Source: Streptomyces sp. NA04227
GTDB lineage: Bacteria > Actinomycetota > Actinomycetes > Streptomycetales > Streptomycetaceae
Length of the DNA: 64,000 bases
NCBI RefSeq assembly: GCF_013364195.1
Contig: NZ_CP054918.1
Coordinates: 806,001 to 870,000, forward strand
Direction of reading: 5' to 3'
Numbering within the stretch: the first letter of the stretch is position 1; every line of letters begins with the position of its first letter. Shown in pieces: positions 36,412 to 46,075 of the stretch. The notes below the pieces were generated by a model. That model had not been told where the DNA came from. It worked only from the letters and a program-made list of their open reading frames with translations, and searched no databases. The translations under genes were made by a program, and so were the position numbers.

Positions 36412-37686
36412 CTACGCGCCGTCCGCCGGGGCCCCTGTGCCCTCGGCCTCGGGTCCGACCCGGACGACCTCGCCGATGACGATCACGGCGGGCGGCTTCA
36501 CCTCGGCGGTGCGTACCGTCTCGGCGACCGTGGCCAGGGTGGCGTCGACCCTGCGCTGGGCCGCGGTGGTGCCCTCCTGGATCAGGGCGACCGGGGTGTC
36601 CGACGCCCGGCCGTGCGCGATGAGCGCCTCGGCGATCCGGCCGATCTTGTCGACGCCCATGAGGATCACCAGGGTGCCGCGCAGCCGGGCGAGCGCGGCC
36701 CAGTCGACCAGGGAGCGCTCGTCGTCGGGGGCCACGTGGCCGCTCACCACGGTGAACTCGTGGGCCACGCCCCGGTGGGTGACCGGGATACCGACGGCGC
36801 TGGGTACCGAGATGGAGCTGGAGATGCCCGGCACCACGGTGTACGGGATGCCCTCGGCGGCCAGCGCCTGCGCCTCCTCCATGCCCCGGCCGAAGACGTA
36901 CGGGTCGCCGCCCTTGAGCCGAACCACCGACTTGCCCTGCTTGGCGTGCTCGATGAGGGCGTTGTTGATGGCCTCCTGCGCCATGTAACGCCCGTAGGGG
37001 ATCTTCGCCGCGTCGATCACCTCGACGTGCGGCGGGAGTTCGGCCAGCAGATCGCGCGGGCCGAGCCGGTCGGCGACCACCACATCCGCCTCGGCGAGCA
37101 GCCGACGGCCGCGGACGGTGATCAGGTCCGGGTCGCCGGGGCCGCCGCCGACCAGGGCGACCGGGCGGACCCGGGTGCCGTCCGGCTCGCGGCCGCCCGC
37201 GGCGGGCACGGCCAGGGTGCCGTCGCCCAGCGCCTCGACCAGGGTGTCGCGGATCGCGGCGGTACGGCGCGGGTCGCGGTCGTGCACATCGGTGGTGAGG
37301 ACGGCGATGGTCACGCCCTCGCTGCGGCCGGTCGCCGGGGTCAGCGCGGTGGCCGCCTCGGCGTCGTCGGAGCGTACGCACCACACGCGCAGCCGCTCGG
37401 CCTCGGCCGAGGCACGCGCGTTGGCCTCCGGGTCGCTGGTCGCGATGAGCGCGTACCAGGCGCCGTCGAGATCGCCCTCGCTGTACCGCCTGCGCTCCCA
37501 GACCAGCTCACCCGCGTCCGCCATGGCCTCCACCGAAGCTGTCGCCGAGGGCGAGACAAGGACGATGTCCGCGCCCGCCGCGATCAGCGCGGGCAGCCTG
37601 CGCTGGGCCACCTGGCCGCCGCCGAGTACGAGGGTGCGCCGACCGGACAGTCTGAGTCCGACGGGGTAGGCGGGGTGTTCGGCCAT
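36412..37686 (-). CDS. cobA: CysG-like uroporphyrinogen-III C-methyltransferase with N-terminal siroheme-synthase domain
   Basis: 424 residues, two domains. Residues ~1-150 form a Met8/CysG-type Rossmann dehydrogenase/ferrochelatase domain ('RRTLVLGGGQVAQRRLPALI'). Residues ~165-410 are the SUMT methylase ('ALVGGGPGDPDLITVRGRRLL', 'VVRLKGGDPYVFGRGMEEA', 'VVPGISSSISVPSAVGIPVT'). It makes precorrin-2, the branch point to siroheme and cobalamin. The middle dimerisation part looks shortened. It lies beside the BluB-CobT gene, in the same direction. The ATG at 37686 starts at 'MAEHPAYPVGLRLSG'. Confidence 0.92.
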   Translation of the reverse strand: MAEHPAYPVGLRLSGRRTLVLGGGQVAQRRLPALIAAGADIVLVSPSATASVEAMADAGELVWERRRYSEGDLDGAWYALIATSDPEANARASAEAERLRVWCVRSDDAEAATALTPATGRSEGVTIAVLTTDVHDRDPRRTAAIRDTLVEALGDGTLAVPAAGGREPDGTRVRPVALVGGGPGDPDLITVRGRRLLAEADVVVADRLGPRDLLAELPPHVEVIDAAKIPYGRYMAQEAINNALIEHAKQGKSVVRLKGGDPYVFGRGMEEAQALAAEGIPYTVVPGISSSISVPSAVGIPVTHRGVAHEFTVVSGHVAPDDERSLVDWAALARLRGTLVILMGVDKIGRIAEALIAHGRASDTPVALIQEGTTAAQRRVDATLATVAETVRTAEVKPPAVIVIGEVVRVGPEAEGTGAPADGA

Positions 37687-37909
37687 GGCGGTACGGCTCC
37701 TCGTGCGGCGGTGCTTTGCGGGCCGCTGCGGCACTGAAGCGGCGTGTGACGTGCGGTTTCCCGGAGCCTCACCTTACGGCGCGGGCGGCCCGGGGCCCAG
37801 TTCGGGCGCCGCCCGAGCGGGGCGCGCCCGCCGGTGCGGCAGGCGCGGACGGCGGTGGTGCGGCCACGCGCGGGCGGGCCGTCCCCAGGCCGCCGCGCGC
37901 GTGACCTCT

Positions 37910-40900
37910 CTACTTCTCGGTGACCCCGGCCGAATCGAACGTGGCCACCTCGTGCATAGCGCGGGCGGCGCTCTGCACCACGGGCAGCGCGAGCAGCGCT
38001 CCCGTGCCCTCACCGAGGCGAAGGTCCAGATCGACCAGCGGGCGCAGGCCGAGCTTGTTGAGGGCCGCCACATGGCCGGGCTCGGCACTGCGGTGACCGG
38101 CCATGCAGGCCGCCAGCGACTCCGGCGCGATGGCGCGGGCCACCAGGGCGGCGGCACCGGCGCTCACCCCGTCCAGGATCACCGGCGTGCGCAGCGAGGC
38201 TCCGCCGAGCAACAGGCCCACCAGGGCGGCGTGTTCGAGGCCGCCGACCGCGGCGAGGACGCCGATGGGGTCGGCCGGGTCCGGCTGGTGGAGTGCGAGC
38301 GCGCGGCGTACCACCTCGGTCTTGTGGGCCAGCATCTCGTCGTTGATACCGGTGCCGCGGCCGGTGACCTCGGCCGGGTCGGTGTCGGTGAAGACGGAGA
38401 TCAGGGCGGCCGAGGCGGTGGTGTTGGCGATGCCCATCTCGCCGGTGAGCAGCGCCTTGTTCCCCGCGGAGACCAGATCGCGGGCGGTCTCGATGCCGAC
38501 CTCGATGGCCGCGACGACCTCCTCGCGGCTGAGCGCGGGGCCCTCGGTCATGTCGGCGGTGCCCGGGCGGATCTTGCGCGGCAGCAGACCGGGGGTGGCG
38601 GGCAGTTCGGAGGCCACGCCCACGTCGATGACGCAGACCTCGGCACCGACTTGCGAGGCGAAGGCGTTGCAGACCGCCCCGCCCGCCAGGAAGTTGTTCA
38701 CCATCTGCGCGGTGACTTCCTGCGGCCAGGGGGTGACCTTCTGGGCGTGCACCCCGTGGTCACCGGCGAAGATGGCCACCGCGGCGGGCTCCGGGATCGG
38801 CGGCGGGCACATCCGCGACAGGCCCGAGAGCTGGGCGGAGATGATCTCCAGCATGCCGAGCGCGCCCGCGGGCTTGGTCATCCGCTTCTGACGCTCCCAC
38901 GCCTCGCCGAGCGCCTTGGCGTCCAGCGGCCGGATGCCCGCGACGGTCTCCGCCAGCAGGTCGTGCGGCTCCTCGCCGGGCAGCGCGCGGCGGCCGTACG
39001 TCTCCTCGTGGACGACCCAGGACAGCGGACGGCGCTTGGACCAGCCGGCCTGCATCAGCTCGGGGTCCTCGGGGAACTCGTCGACGTAGCCGACGCAGAG
39101 ATAGGCCACCACCTCCAGGTGCTCGGGCAGTCCGAGGGTGCGGACCATCTCGCGCTCGTCGAAGAAGCTGACCCAGCCGACCCCGAGCCCCTCGGCCCGC
39201 GCGGCGAGCCAGAGGTTCTCCACCGCCAGGGCGGAGGAGTACGGCGCCATCTGCGGCTGGGTGTGCCTGCCGAGGGTGTGCCGCCCGCCCCGGGTGGGGT
39301 CGGCGGTGACCACGATGTTCACCGGGGTGTCGAGGATGGCCTCGATCTTGAGTTCCTTGAACTGCTTGGCCCGCGCCCTGGGCAGTGACTTCGCGTACGC
39401 CTCGCGCTGGCGCATGGCCAGTTCGTGCATCGTGCGACGGGTCTCGGCGGAGCGGATGACGACGAAGTCCCAGGGCTGGCTGTGCCCGACGCTCGGCGCG
39501 GTGTGCGCGGCCTCCAGGACCCGCAGCAGCACCTCGTGCGGGATGGGGTCGTCACGGAAGCCGTTGCGGATGTCACGCCGCTCGCGGATCACCCGCATCA
39601 CGGCCTCGCGCTCGGCGTCCCCGTAGGCGGGGGCGGCGGGCGGCCGCTCCGGCCGCTCCTCCTGCTGCGCGGTGCCGTCCGGTGCCGCTGTCGCGGAGCC
39701 GTCGGCCGCCTCCGCCGGTACGGGCTGCGCCTGCCCTGCCGCGACCACCGTCTCGCCGTCGCGCGGGGCCGGGACACCTGCGACGGGCTGCTCCCCCGTC
39801 GCACCGTGTCCGGCGGCCGGGTCCGCGGCGAGTGGTACGGGCTCGGCCGCCGGTGCGGGGACGTGGCCGTACGCGGCGCCCTGCTCCGGGGCGGGAGTCT
39901 CGGGCGCCTGGTGCTGCTCGGGTACGCCGTGCTGATGCGGCGTGGATTCGTGTTGTTCGGGCATCTCGTGCTGCTGGGAGGTGAGTTCGGGCTGGTGGGG
40001 CGCGTCCGGGTGCGGGAGTTCCTGCTGGGGGGCCTCCTGCTGGGGGCCTTCCTGCTGTATGGCTTCCTGCTGTACGGCTTCCTGCTCCGGGGACTGCGCG
40101 TGTGGTGCGTCTTGGTGCGGTTGTTCGTGGTGCGGCTGGTTCTCGTGCTGCTGAGTCCGGTGCGGCTGGTTCTGCTGCGGCTGTTCGTGAAGCGACTGCT
40201 CGTTGAGCGACTGTTCCTGCGAGGCCAACTGGCCCTCTGGAGCGGCGAGTTCAGGATCGGCAGGCCCCGGGATCGGGGCCACCGCGAGACCGTCGGCCCC
40301 TCCGGCGGACGCGCCGGGCTCCGGCTGGACGGCCTGCTCGGCCGGGATCGCGTACTCGGACCCGACACCCTCACCCTGCGGAACACCGTCACCCTGCGGA
40401 CCGGGCACGGCAGCCCCACCGCCCGCCGGGTCCTCGGCGAACTGCACGGCGCCGTGCGCGGCTACGGCGTCCTCGGCACCCCCCGCCGCCTCGACCGACT
40501 CGGCCGACTCGACCACGGGGGCCACCTGCGGCCCCTGCGGCTCCTCGTAACCCGCCCGCGACTCGTCGTAGGCGCCCTGCTGCTCGTACGAGGCGTGCTG
40601 CTCGTAGGCCGTCTGCTCCTCGAACTGCGCCTGCTCCGGGGCCGGTTCAGCGTGCGGGTCCGATTCCTGCGGCGTGTGGTGGCCCTGCTCGGCGTACGCG
40701 GCCTGGTCCCCGTACTCGCCGTGCGGTGCCTGCGGGTGGGCCTCGGCCGGGAACTGCGTCGCGTCCGCCGGGGCCGTGTCCTGGTGGACCTGGGGGATCC
40801 GGAGCGCGTGCGGCGGGGTCGGGGCCAGGTGCGGGGTGGTCGGGAGGATGCCGTCGACGGGGACGAAGCGGTCGATCGCCTCGGGGTCGTCGCCCTGCTG

Positions 40901-41872
40901 TACGGCGAGTTGGTCCTGTGGGTACGTACCGGCGTCGGCGGGACCGGCGAAGGCGGGGTCCTGGTGCATTCCGGGCTGCTCGGGAACCTGCGGCTGGTCG
41001 AACGGCACGCCCTGCGCGGCGGATTCGGACGCGGGGCGGTAGACGGAGGGCACGGCACCGGCCTGCGGTGCGCCGTCGAACACCCCGGCCTCCTGCGCTC
41101 CCGGGGCACCGGACAGCACGGCACCGGCCGGCACCTCGGCATAGGCCTGCTGCGCCGGGTCGCCGTGTGCGTACTCCTGCGGCGCCTGGGCCGGGTAGGC
41201 GTACTGCCCCGAATCCGCGCCCGCGGCGGGCCCGTTGACCGGCTCCTGGCCCTGGTGGTGCCCGTCGTGCTGTCCGCCCTGCTGCTGCGGATACGGTTCC
41301 GCCGCCAGGTACGCGGGATCCTGGGCGAAAGCGGTGGAATCCGGGACGACCGTTTCTGCCGGTGCCTCGGTCAGGGGCTGCGCGGTCCAGGGCTCGGCGC
41401 CCTGCGGCTGCGCGTCACCGCTGAGCGCGGACTCCGCGCGGATGTCCAGATACTCGGGGCCGGTCGCGGGGCCGGGCACGGTCACCGGGGTCGGATCGGC
41501 GGCGGGACCGCGGTCGGCGAGGGAGCGGACCGGTCCGGCCGGGGTGTGCGGGCCGGGGTGCAACGGGCGCCGGGCCGGGGCGGAGTGGGCGACGGCCGCC
41601 GTGTGCGCGCTCATGTCCACGTCGGTACTGTCGCGGCCCGAGCGCTCGTGGGCGCCCTGCTGCGCGGGGTACGGCTCCTGCACCGGCGGCTCGCCCTCCA
41701 TGCCCTCCGTCCAGGCGCTCTGGGCACCGGGCATGAGCAGCAGGTCGTCGTCCTCGGAAGGGGCGGAGGGGGGCAGGTAGGTGTACGCACCCGGAGTGTG
41801 GACGCCGGGCTGTTCCACCATGCCTCCGCCCTCCGGCAGTCCCTCGCCCGGGATCCGGCCGGTGTCCGTCAT
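37910..41872 (-). CDS. cobT: BluB-CobT fusion with ~750-residue low-complexity N-terminus
   Basis: 1320 residues. Residues ~751-976 are a BluB-type flavin-dependent domain that makes 5,6-dimethylbenzimidazole ('RRDIRNGFRDDPIPHEVL', 'TAPSVGHSQPWDFVVIRS', 'VGWVSFFDE'). Residues ~977-1320 are CobT, which transfers phosphoribose to it ('GDHGVHAQKVTPWPQEVTAQ', 'GEMGIANTT', 'HRSAEPGHVAALNKLGL', catalytic Glu in 'LRLGEGTGALLAL'). Residues 1-750 have no fold I recognise and are rich in Ala, Pro, Gln, Glu, His and Gly. A Gln/His block near residues 540-650 has QQEA-type short repeats. The start 'MTDTGRIPGEGLPEGGGMV' has GAGGGG upstream. Confidence 0.92.
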   Translation of the reverse strand: MTDTGRIPGEGLPEGGGMVEQPGVHTPGAYTYLPPSAPSEDDDLLLMPGAQSAWTEGMEGEPPVQEPYPAQQGAHERSGRDSTDVDMSAHTAAVAHSAPARRPLHPGPHTPAGPVRSLADRGPAADPTPVTVPGPATGPEYLDIRAESALSGDAQPQGAEPWTAQPLTEAPAETVVPDSTAFAQDPAYLAAEPYPQQQGGQHDGHHQGQEPVNGPAAGADSGQYAYPAQAPQEYAHGDPAQQAYAEVPAGAVLSGAPGAQEAGVFDGAPQAGAVPSVYRPASESAAQGVPFDQPQVPEQPGMHQDPAFAGPADAGTYPQDQLAVQQGDDPEAIDRFVPVDGILPTTPHLAPTPPHALRIPQVHQDTAPADATQFPAEAHPQAPHGEYGDQAAYAEQGHHTPQESDPHAEPAPEQAQFEEQTAYEQHASYEQQGAYDESRAGYEEPQGPQVAPVVESAESVEAAGGAEDAVAAHGAVQFAEDPAGGGAAVPGPQGDGVPQGEGVGSEYAIPAEQAVQPEPGASAGGADGLAVAPIPGPADPELAAPEGQLASQEQSLNEQSLHEQPQQNQPHRTQQHENQPHHEQPHQDAPHAQSPEQEAVQQEAIQQEGPQQEAPQQELPHPDAPHQPELTSQQHEMPEQHESTPHQHGVPEQHQAPETPAPEQGAAYGHVPAPAAEPVPLAADPAAGHGATGEQPVAGVPAPRDGETVVAAGQAQPVPAEAADGSATAAPDGTAQQEERPERPPAAPAYGDAEREAVMRVIRERRDIRNGFRDDPIPHEVLLRVLEAAHTAPSVGHSQPWDFVVIRSAETRRTMHELAMRQREAYAKSLPRARAKQFKELKIEAILDTPVNIVVTADPTRGGRHTLGRHTQPQMAPYSSALAVENLWLAARAEGLGVGWVSFFDEREMVRTLGLPEHLEVVAYLCVGYVDEFPEDPELMQAGWSKRRPLSWVVHEETYGRRALPGEEPHDLLAETVAGIRPLDAKALGEAWERQKRMTKPAGALGMLEIISAQLSGLSRMCPPPIPEPAAVAIFAGDHGVHAQKVTPWPQEVTAQMVNNFLAGGAVCNAFASQVGAEVCVIDVGVASELPATPGLLPRKIRPGTADMTEGPALSREEVVAAIEVGIETARDLVSAGNKALLTGEMGIANTTASAALISVFTDTDPAEVTGRGTGINDEMLAHKTEVVRRALALHQPDPADPIGVLAAVGGLEHAALVGLLLGGASLRTPVILDGVSAGAAALVARAIAPESLAACMAGHRSAEPGHVAALNKLGLRPLVDLDLRLGEGTGALLALPVVQSAARAMHEVATFDSAGVTEK

Positions 41873-42207
41873 GCGTAACCCCTCGCTCAGTGCTTACTCG
41901 GACCGTGCCCGGTCGGGGCCGGGTCGTGCTCCGCCGGTGGCAGCGCACCGACCGCCCACATGAAGAACGAGCGTGCGCGCCCTGCGGCACGTACCGCCCG
42001 CCGACAACAGCATTGTCCTGTGCGGACCGCACCCGGGGCACGTGGATCGGCCACGGGTCGCTGTGGACTGCACCACGTGCACTCTCGGCCTCACCGGACC
42101 TATACCCCTCAAAAGGGGTCCGCTTTCCGGACATTGAGGCCGTGAATCCCCTGCGTCCGGGCCCGGCAACGGTCGGTCAGCCTACCTGCCGCCACTGTCG
42201 GGGACGC
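41873..42207. other. Intergenic region between cobL and cobT
   Basis: 335 bp without a gene. A small hairpin ACCCCT-CAAA-AGGGGT lies at 42104-42119. I looked for a cobalamin riboswitch reading into cobT on the minus strand and found none. The likely ribosome site GAGGGG is immediately before the cobT ATG. Confidence 0.6.
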
Positions 42208-43413
42208 TCACGGGGCGCGGTCCGGAAGGAGCCCGCAGAGCAGGAAGGCGACCGCGCGTTCACGCTCGGTCCAGGTCCTGGTGTCCAGTTCGACGGACTG
42301 CAGCAGGGCGCACTCGACCTGGTAGCCGTGCTCCGCCAGGTCCCTGCCGATGAGTTCGGCCTCGTCGCGGGTGGCCGCGTGGGTCACGATCCGCTCGGGG
42401 CGCCGGTCGGCGACGGCCGAGACCACGGCGGCGCCGCCCCCGCCCACCCGCACCACGTCGGGCTCCGGAAGGTTCTCCAGGATGTGCGGCGCACTGCCCT
42501 CGACGACGCTGAGTTCGACGCCTCGGCGGCGTGCGGCGGCCAGGGTGCGGGCGCAGTTGCCGGGGTCCCGGTCGACGGCGATGACCGCCGCACCGAAGCG
42601 CGCCGCCTCGGCCGCGAAGGCCCCGGAGCCGCAGCCGATGTCCCAGACCAGGTCGCCCACGCGCGGGCCCAGACGGCCGAGTTGGGCGGTGCGCAGCCGC
42701 TCGTTCTCGCCCTCGGCGGGCGCGGGTTCGCCGTACTCGGGGGGCAGCGTCCAGCCGCGCGGGCCTCGTTCGGGGTCGCGGCCCGCGATCCAGCCGGTGT
42801 CACCGGTGCCGGGTCCGCCGAGGACGATCACCACGTTGGGATCGCGCCAACTGTGATCGGCCGCCTTGTCGGAGGTGACCACGGTGACCTGTTCGCGTTC
42901 GGTGCCCAGTTCCTCACAGATGACGAAGGTGCGGTGGACGCCTTCGAGGAGCAGGCCGAGTTCGGCGGGTCCGGCGCCCGGCGAGGTGAGCACGGCGACC
43001 TTGGGGTGGGCCCGGCAGACGTTGACCGCGCGGCGCAGGGTGCGGCCGTGGGCCACCACGATCTGGGCGTCGTCCCAGGGCGTCCCGGCACGGGCGAAGG
43101 CGGCGGCCACCGAGGACACGGCGGGCACGACCTCCACTTCCAGGCCGTACTCGGGCGCGCGCAGGGCGCGTACGACGCCGAAGAAGCCGGGGTCGCCGTC
43201 GGCGAGGACCACGGCGGTGCCGCGGTGCGCCACGATGCGGCGGGCGGCAAGGCCGAGGCTGCCCAGCCGGATGCGCTCGGCGCCGGGCGGCACCTCGGGC
43301 AGCGCGAGGTGGTGTGCGGCACCGGCGATGAGGGTGGCGGCCGACAGGGCGCCGCGTGCCGCCTCGGTCAGCGGCGAACCGTCCCAGCCGATCACCGTGA
43401 CCCGGTCGGCCAT
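42208..43413 (-). CDS. cobL: CobL-type precorrin-6Y C5,15-methyltransferase (decarboxylating)
   Basis: 401 residues, two fused methylases. The N-terminal CbiE-like tetrapyrrole methylase spans ~1-200 ('VTVIGWDGSPLTEAARGAL', 'VVLADGDPGFFG', 'IVVAHGRTLRRA'). The C-terminal CbiT-like Rossmann methylase spans ~245-400 ('VGDLVWDIGCGSGAFAAEAA', 'VIAVDRDPGNC', 'VRVGGGGAAVVSAV'). It methylates C5 and C15 of precorrin-6Y and decarboxylates the acetate chain. It is one of three cobalamin genes within 7 kb on the same strand. The ATG at 43413 starts at 'MADRVTVIGWDG'. Confidence 0.93.
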   Translation of the reverse strand: MADRVTVIGWDGSPLTEAARGALSAATLIAGAAHHLALPEVPPGAERIRLGSLGLAARRIVAHRGTAVVLADGDPGFFGVVRALRAPEYGLEVEVVPAVSSVAAAFARAGTPWDDAQIVVAHGRTLRRAVNVCRAHPKVAVLTSPGAGPAELGLLLEGVHRTFVICEELGTEREQVTVVTSDKAADHSWRDPNVVIVLGGPGTGDTGWIAGRDPERGPRGWTLPPEYGEPAPAEGENERLRTAQLGRLGPRVGDLVWDIGCGSGAFAAEAARFGAAVIAVDRDPGNCARTLAAARRRGVELSVVEGSAPHILENLPEPDVVRVGGGGAAVVSAVADRRPERIVTHAATRDEAELIGRDLAEHGYQVECALLQSVELDTRTWTERERAVAFLLCGLLPDRAP

Positions 43414-43604
43414 CGTTGTCAGTCTCCTGAAGTTCTCGCAGGTTGTGTGGGGCAGCCGCGAGCGCGGGCACGGCGAGCGTACCTGGTGAGGGGCGGCTGT
43501 GTGCACGCGGTGTGAAGAAGGCGGGCCCCAGGACGGCCGAAGAGTGCCGCTCTCTCCTCAACCGTGTGGTAAAAGACGGACGGTGCGGGTGCCGAGGCCC
43601 GGGT

Positions 43605-44243
43605 TCAGCTCCAGTCGGAGAAGGCGGTGAACCCGCCGGAGTCGGCGAGCTGGTCGGCGACGCCCTCCAGGTCCTCCGGGAGCAGACTCCAGACGATCAG
43701 ATCGGTACGGAATTCCTGCCAGCCGCCCTCGGTGTCCTTGCCGCGCGCTATCCACGCACCGCGCAGCACGCCCTCGCTGATGCAGCCGATCTTCTGGGCC
43801 ACCTGCTGGGCGGCGGTGTTGTCGGCGGCCGTGCGCAGCTCGATGCGCTCGAACTTCTGGTCCTGGAACAGCCATTGGGCCACGGCGAGCAGCGCCTCGC
43901 AGGCATAGCCCTCGCCGCGCGCCCAGGGCGCGATGATGTACGCGGCCTCGGCGGAACGCACCCGCCAGTCCGCGGCGCGCAGCTGTACGACCCCCACCAG
44001 GCGCTGGGTGAGGAACTCGGTCACGGCGAGCACGATCCCGCGGCCCTCGGTGCGCTCGGCCGGTGCGCCCTCGGTGAGCCAGGCGCGGGCCTCGGCCTCG
44101 GTGTACGGGTGGGACACCGAGGTCCAGGAGATGACCAGTTCGTCGTTCATCATCTCCGCGAAGGCCGGGGCGTCGGCCTCCTCCAGAGCACGCAGCACCA
44201 GCCTCTCCGTACTGATGGAGATGTCGGGGAAGGTGGTCGTCAT
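43605..44243 (-). CDS. GNAT-family acetyltransferase (RimJ/RimL type)
   Basis: 212 residues. The RimJ-like pattern is clear: 'ISTERLVLRALEEADAPAF', 'AYIIAPWARGEGYACEALLAV' (acetyl-CoA loop), 'IELRTAADNTAAQQVAQKIGC' and 'WSLLPED' near the end. Members acetylate ribosomal protein N-termini or small amines. Ribosome site is weak. It lies downstream of metQ on the same strand, with 150 bp between. Confidence 0.87.
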   Translation of the reverse strand: MTTTFPDISISTERLVLRALEEADAPAFAEMMNDELVISWTSVSHPYTEAEARAWLTEGAPAERTEGRGIVLAVTEFLTQRLVGVVQLRAADWRVRSAEAAYIIAPWARGEGYACEALLAVAQWLFQDQKFERIELRTAADNTAAQQVAQKIGCISEGVLRGAWIARGKDTEGGWQEFRTDLIVWSLLPEDLEGVADQLADSGGFTAFSDWS

Positions 44244-44393
44244 GCGGCACTCCGTAACCTTCAGGCGAGCTGAAGGGCCCAGCATGCAGCATCGCGGGCG
44301 TCAACCGCACCACGGGGGTCGCCTGTTGGCGCCCCCGGGCGCGCAGCGGCCCCGCCGCGCCGGGGTGGACGGACGGGGCCCCTGCCGGACATG

Positions 44394-45221
44394 TCAGACG
44401 ACGGACAGAACCGAACCGGCGTACTTGTCCTCGATGAACTTCTTCACCTCGGGCGAGGTCAGCAGCTTCGCGAGCTTCTTGACGCGCGGGTCGTTCTCGT
44501 TGCCCTTCTTCACGGCCAGGAAGTTGCCGTTGGGGTTGTTCTTCACGGACTCCAGGACGAGGGCGTCCTCGGCGGGCTTGAGGTCCGCCTCGATCGCGTA
44601 GTTGCCGTTGATCACGGCGCCGTCGACGTCCTTGAGGGACCGGGCGACCTGCGGGGCCTCCAGCTCCTTGAACGTGAAGCCGTGCGGGTTCTTGGTGATG
44701 TCCTTCGGGGTGGCCCCCTGACCGGCGCCGGGCTTGAGCTCGATCAGCTTGTTGGCGGCGAGCAGGTTCAGGGCACGGGCCTCGTTGACCGCGTCGCTCG
44801 GTATCGCGATGGTGCCGCCCTTGGGCAGGTCGGCCGCCTTCTCTGCCTTGTCGGAGTAAAGGCCGAGGGGCTCCAGGTGGACCGTGACGACGGGCACGAT
44901 GTGCGTGCCCTCCTTCTTGTTGAAGTCGTCGAGGAAAGCCTGGGTCTGGAAGTAGTTGGCGCCGACCGAGCCGTCCTCGGTGGCCCGGTTCGGCGTGTTG
45001 TACTCGGTGAACTCCCGGACGTCGAGCTCGAGTCCGGCCTTGTCGGCGAGCTCGTCCTTCACGAAGTTCAGGATCTCGGCGTGCGGGACGGGGGTGGCGG
45101 CGACCACGAGCGGGGAGTTCGGGTCCGAGTTCGCCTTGTCGTCCCCGCCGCAGGCCGTAAGGCCCAGGGCGAGCGCGCCGGTGACAAGTGCCGCGGTGGT
45201 GATCCGAAGGGTGTTACGCAC
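44394..45221 (-). CDS. metQ: MetQ, methionine ABC transporter substrate-binding lipoprotein
   Basis: 275 residues, NlpA/MetQ family. A lipoprotein signal with lipobox 'LGLTAC|GGDD' (Cys24) leads to the mature protein, with 'VVAATPVPHAEILNFVKDEL', 'FTEYNTPNRATEDGSVGANYFQ' and 'HLEPLGLYSDK' family blocks. The methionine pocket residues are in the usual places ('NGNYAIEADL'). Third gene of metN-metI-metQ, 74 bp after metI. Start GTG. Confidence 0.94.
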   Translation of the reverse strand: MRNTLRITTAALVTGALALGLTACGGDDKANSDPNSPLVVAATPVPHAEILNFVKDELADKAGLELDVREFTEYNTPNRATEDGSVGANYFQTQAFLDDFNKKEGTHIVPVVTVHLEPLGLYSDKAEKAADLPKGGTIAIPSDAVNEARALNLLAANKLIELKPGAGQGATPKDITKNPHGFTFKELEAPQVARSLKDVDGAVINGNYAIEADLKPAEDALVLESVKNNPNGNFLAVKKGNENDPRVKKLAKLLTSPEVKKFIEDKYAGSVLSVV

Positions 45222-45295
45222 GAAAAGTGCCTCTTTCTTCAGGGGTGCTCCCCGCTTGGGGTGGGCGGGGACGCGGGAGGTGGGTGTGGGGGGAG

Positions 45296-46075
45296 TCAGG
45301 GGGTCTTCGCGGGCTCGGGGGCCTGCGCGGGCTCAGGGCTCTGCGCGGCGGCGGCCTGTGCGGGCCCGGCGGTGCGCGGCCGCAGGAACCTCAGCCGCGG
45401 GGCGGGGCCCGAGCCCCGGCCGCGGCTGTGCAGGCCGCGGGCCGCGAAGTCGCCGAGGAACTGGATGACGGAGATGACGACCGCGAGGATCGCCACGGTG
45501 ATCCACATCAGGTCGGTCTCGAAGCGCTGGTAGCCGTAGCGGACGGCGATGTCGCCGAGGCCGCCCGCGCCGACGGTCCCGGCCATGGCCGAGTAGCCGA
45601 TCAGGGCGACGATCGTGGTGGTGGCGCTGGAGACCAGCGAGGGCAGCGCTTCGGGTACGAGCACCTTGCGGACGACGGTCCAGGTGTTGCCGCCCATCGA
45701 CTGCACCGCTTCGACGAGTCCGCCGTCCACTTCGCGTACGGCGGTCTCCACGAGCCGGGCGAAGAACGGGATGGCGCCGATGGCGAGCGGCACGATCGCG
45801 GCCTCCCGGCCGATGGTGGTGCCGACCGTCCAGCGGGTGAAGTCCATCAGGGCGACCATCAGGATGATGAACGGCATCGACCGGGCGACGTTGACGACCT
45901 GCCCGATGACCTTGTTGAGCAGCGGGTTGCCGAGCAGTCCGCCGCGGTCGGTCAGGACGAGCAGTACGCCGAGCGGAAGTCCGCCGACGACGGCGATCAG
46001 GGTGGACCAGCCGACCATGTAGAGGGTGTCCCAGCTCGCCTGCTCGAGCAGCGGCTGCATCTCGGACCAGGTCAC
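45296..46075 (-). CDS. metI: MetI, methionine ABC transporter permease
   Basis: 259 residues, about five membrane helices with the EAA loop 'VEAVQSMGGNTWTVVRKVLVPEALPSL'. The family N-terminus 'LLEQASWDTLYMVGWSTLIA' is present. It carries an unusual ~45-residue C-terminal tail rich in Pro/Ala/Gln, absent from typical 220-residue MetI. The GTG overlaps the metN stop (GTGA). Confidence 0.94.
   Translation of the reverse strand: MTWSEMQPLLEQASWDTLYMVGWSTLIAVVGGLPLGVLLVLTDRGGLLGNPLLNKVIGQVVNVARSMPFIILMVALMDFTRWTVGTTIGREAAIVPLAIGAIPFFARLVETAVREVDGGLVEAVQSMGGNTWTVVRKVLVPEALPSLVSSATTTIVALIGYSAMAGTVGAGGLGDIAVRYGYQRFETDLMWITVAILAVVISVIQFLGDFAARGLHSRGRGSGPAPRLRFLRPRTAGPAQAAAAQSPEPAQAPEPAKTP

Noticed and set aside
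39425..41878. 817-codon plus-strand open frame opposite the BluB-CobT gene
   Set aside because: Antisense shadow of the repetitive Gln/His/Pro-rich region; its Leu/Val/Arg-rich product has no domain, and the minus-strand product is clearly BluB-CobT at its conserved end.
42130..42230. GCCGCCACTG on the plus strand close to cobalamin genes, resembling part of a cobalamin riboswitch
   Set aside because: It points antisense into cobL, and the other conserved riboswitch blocks are missing around it. No plus-strand gene follows.
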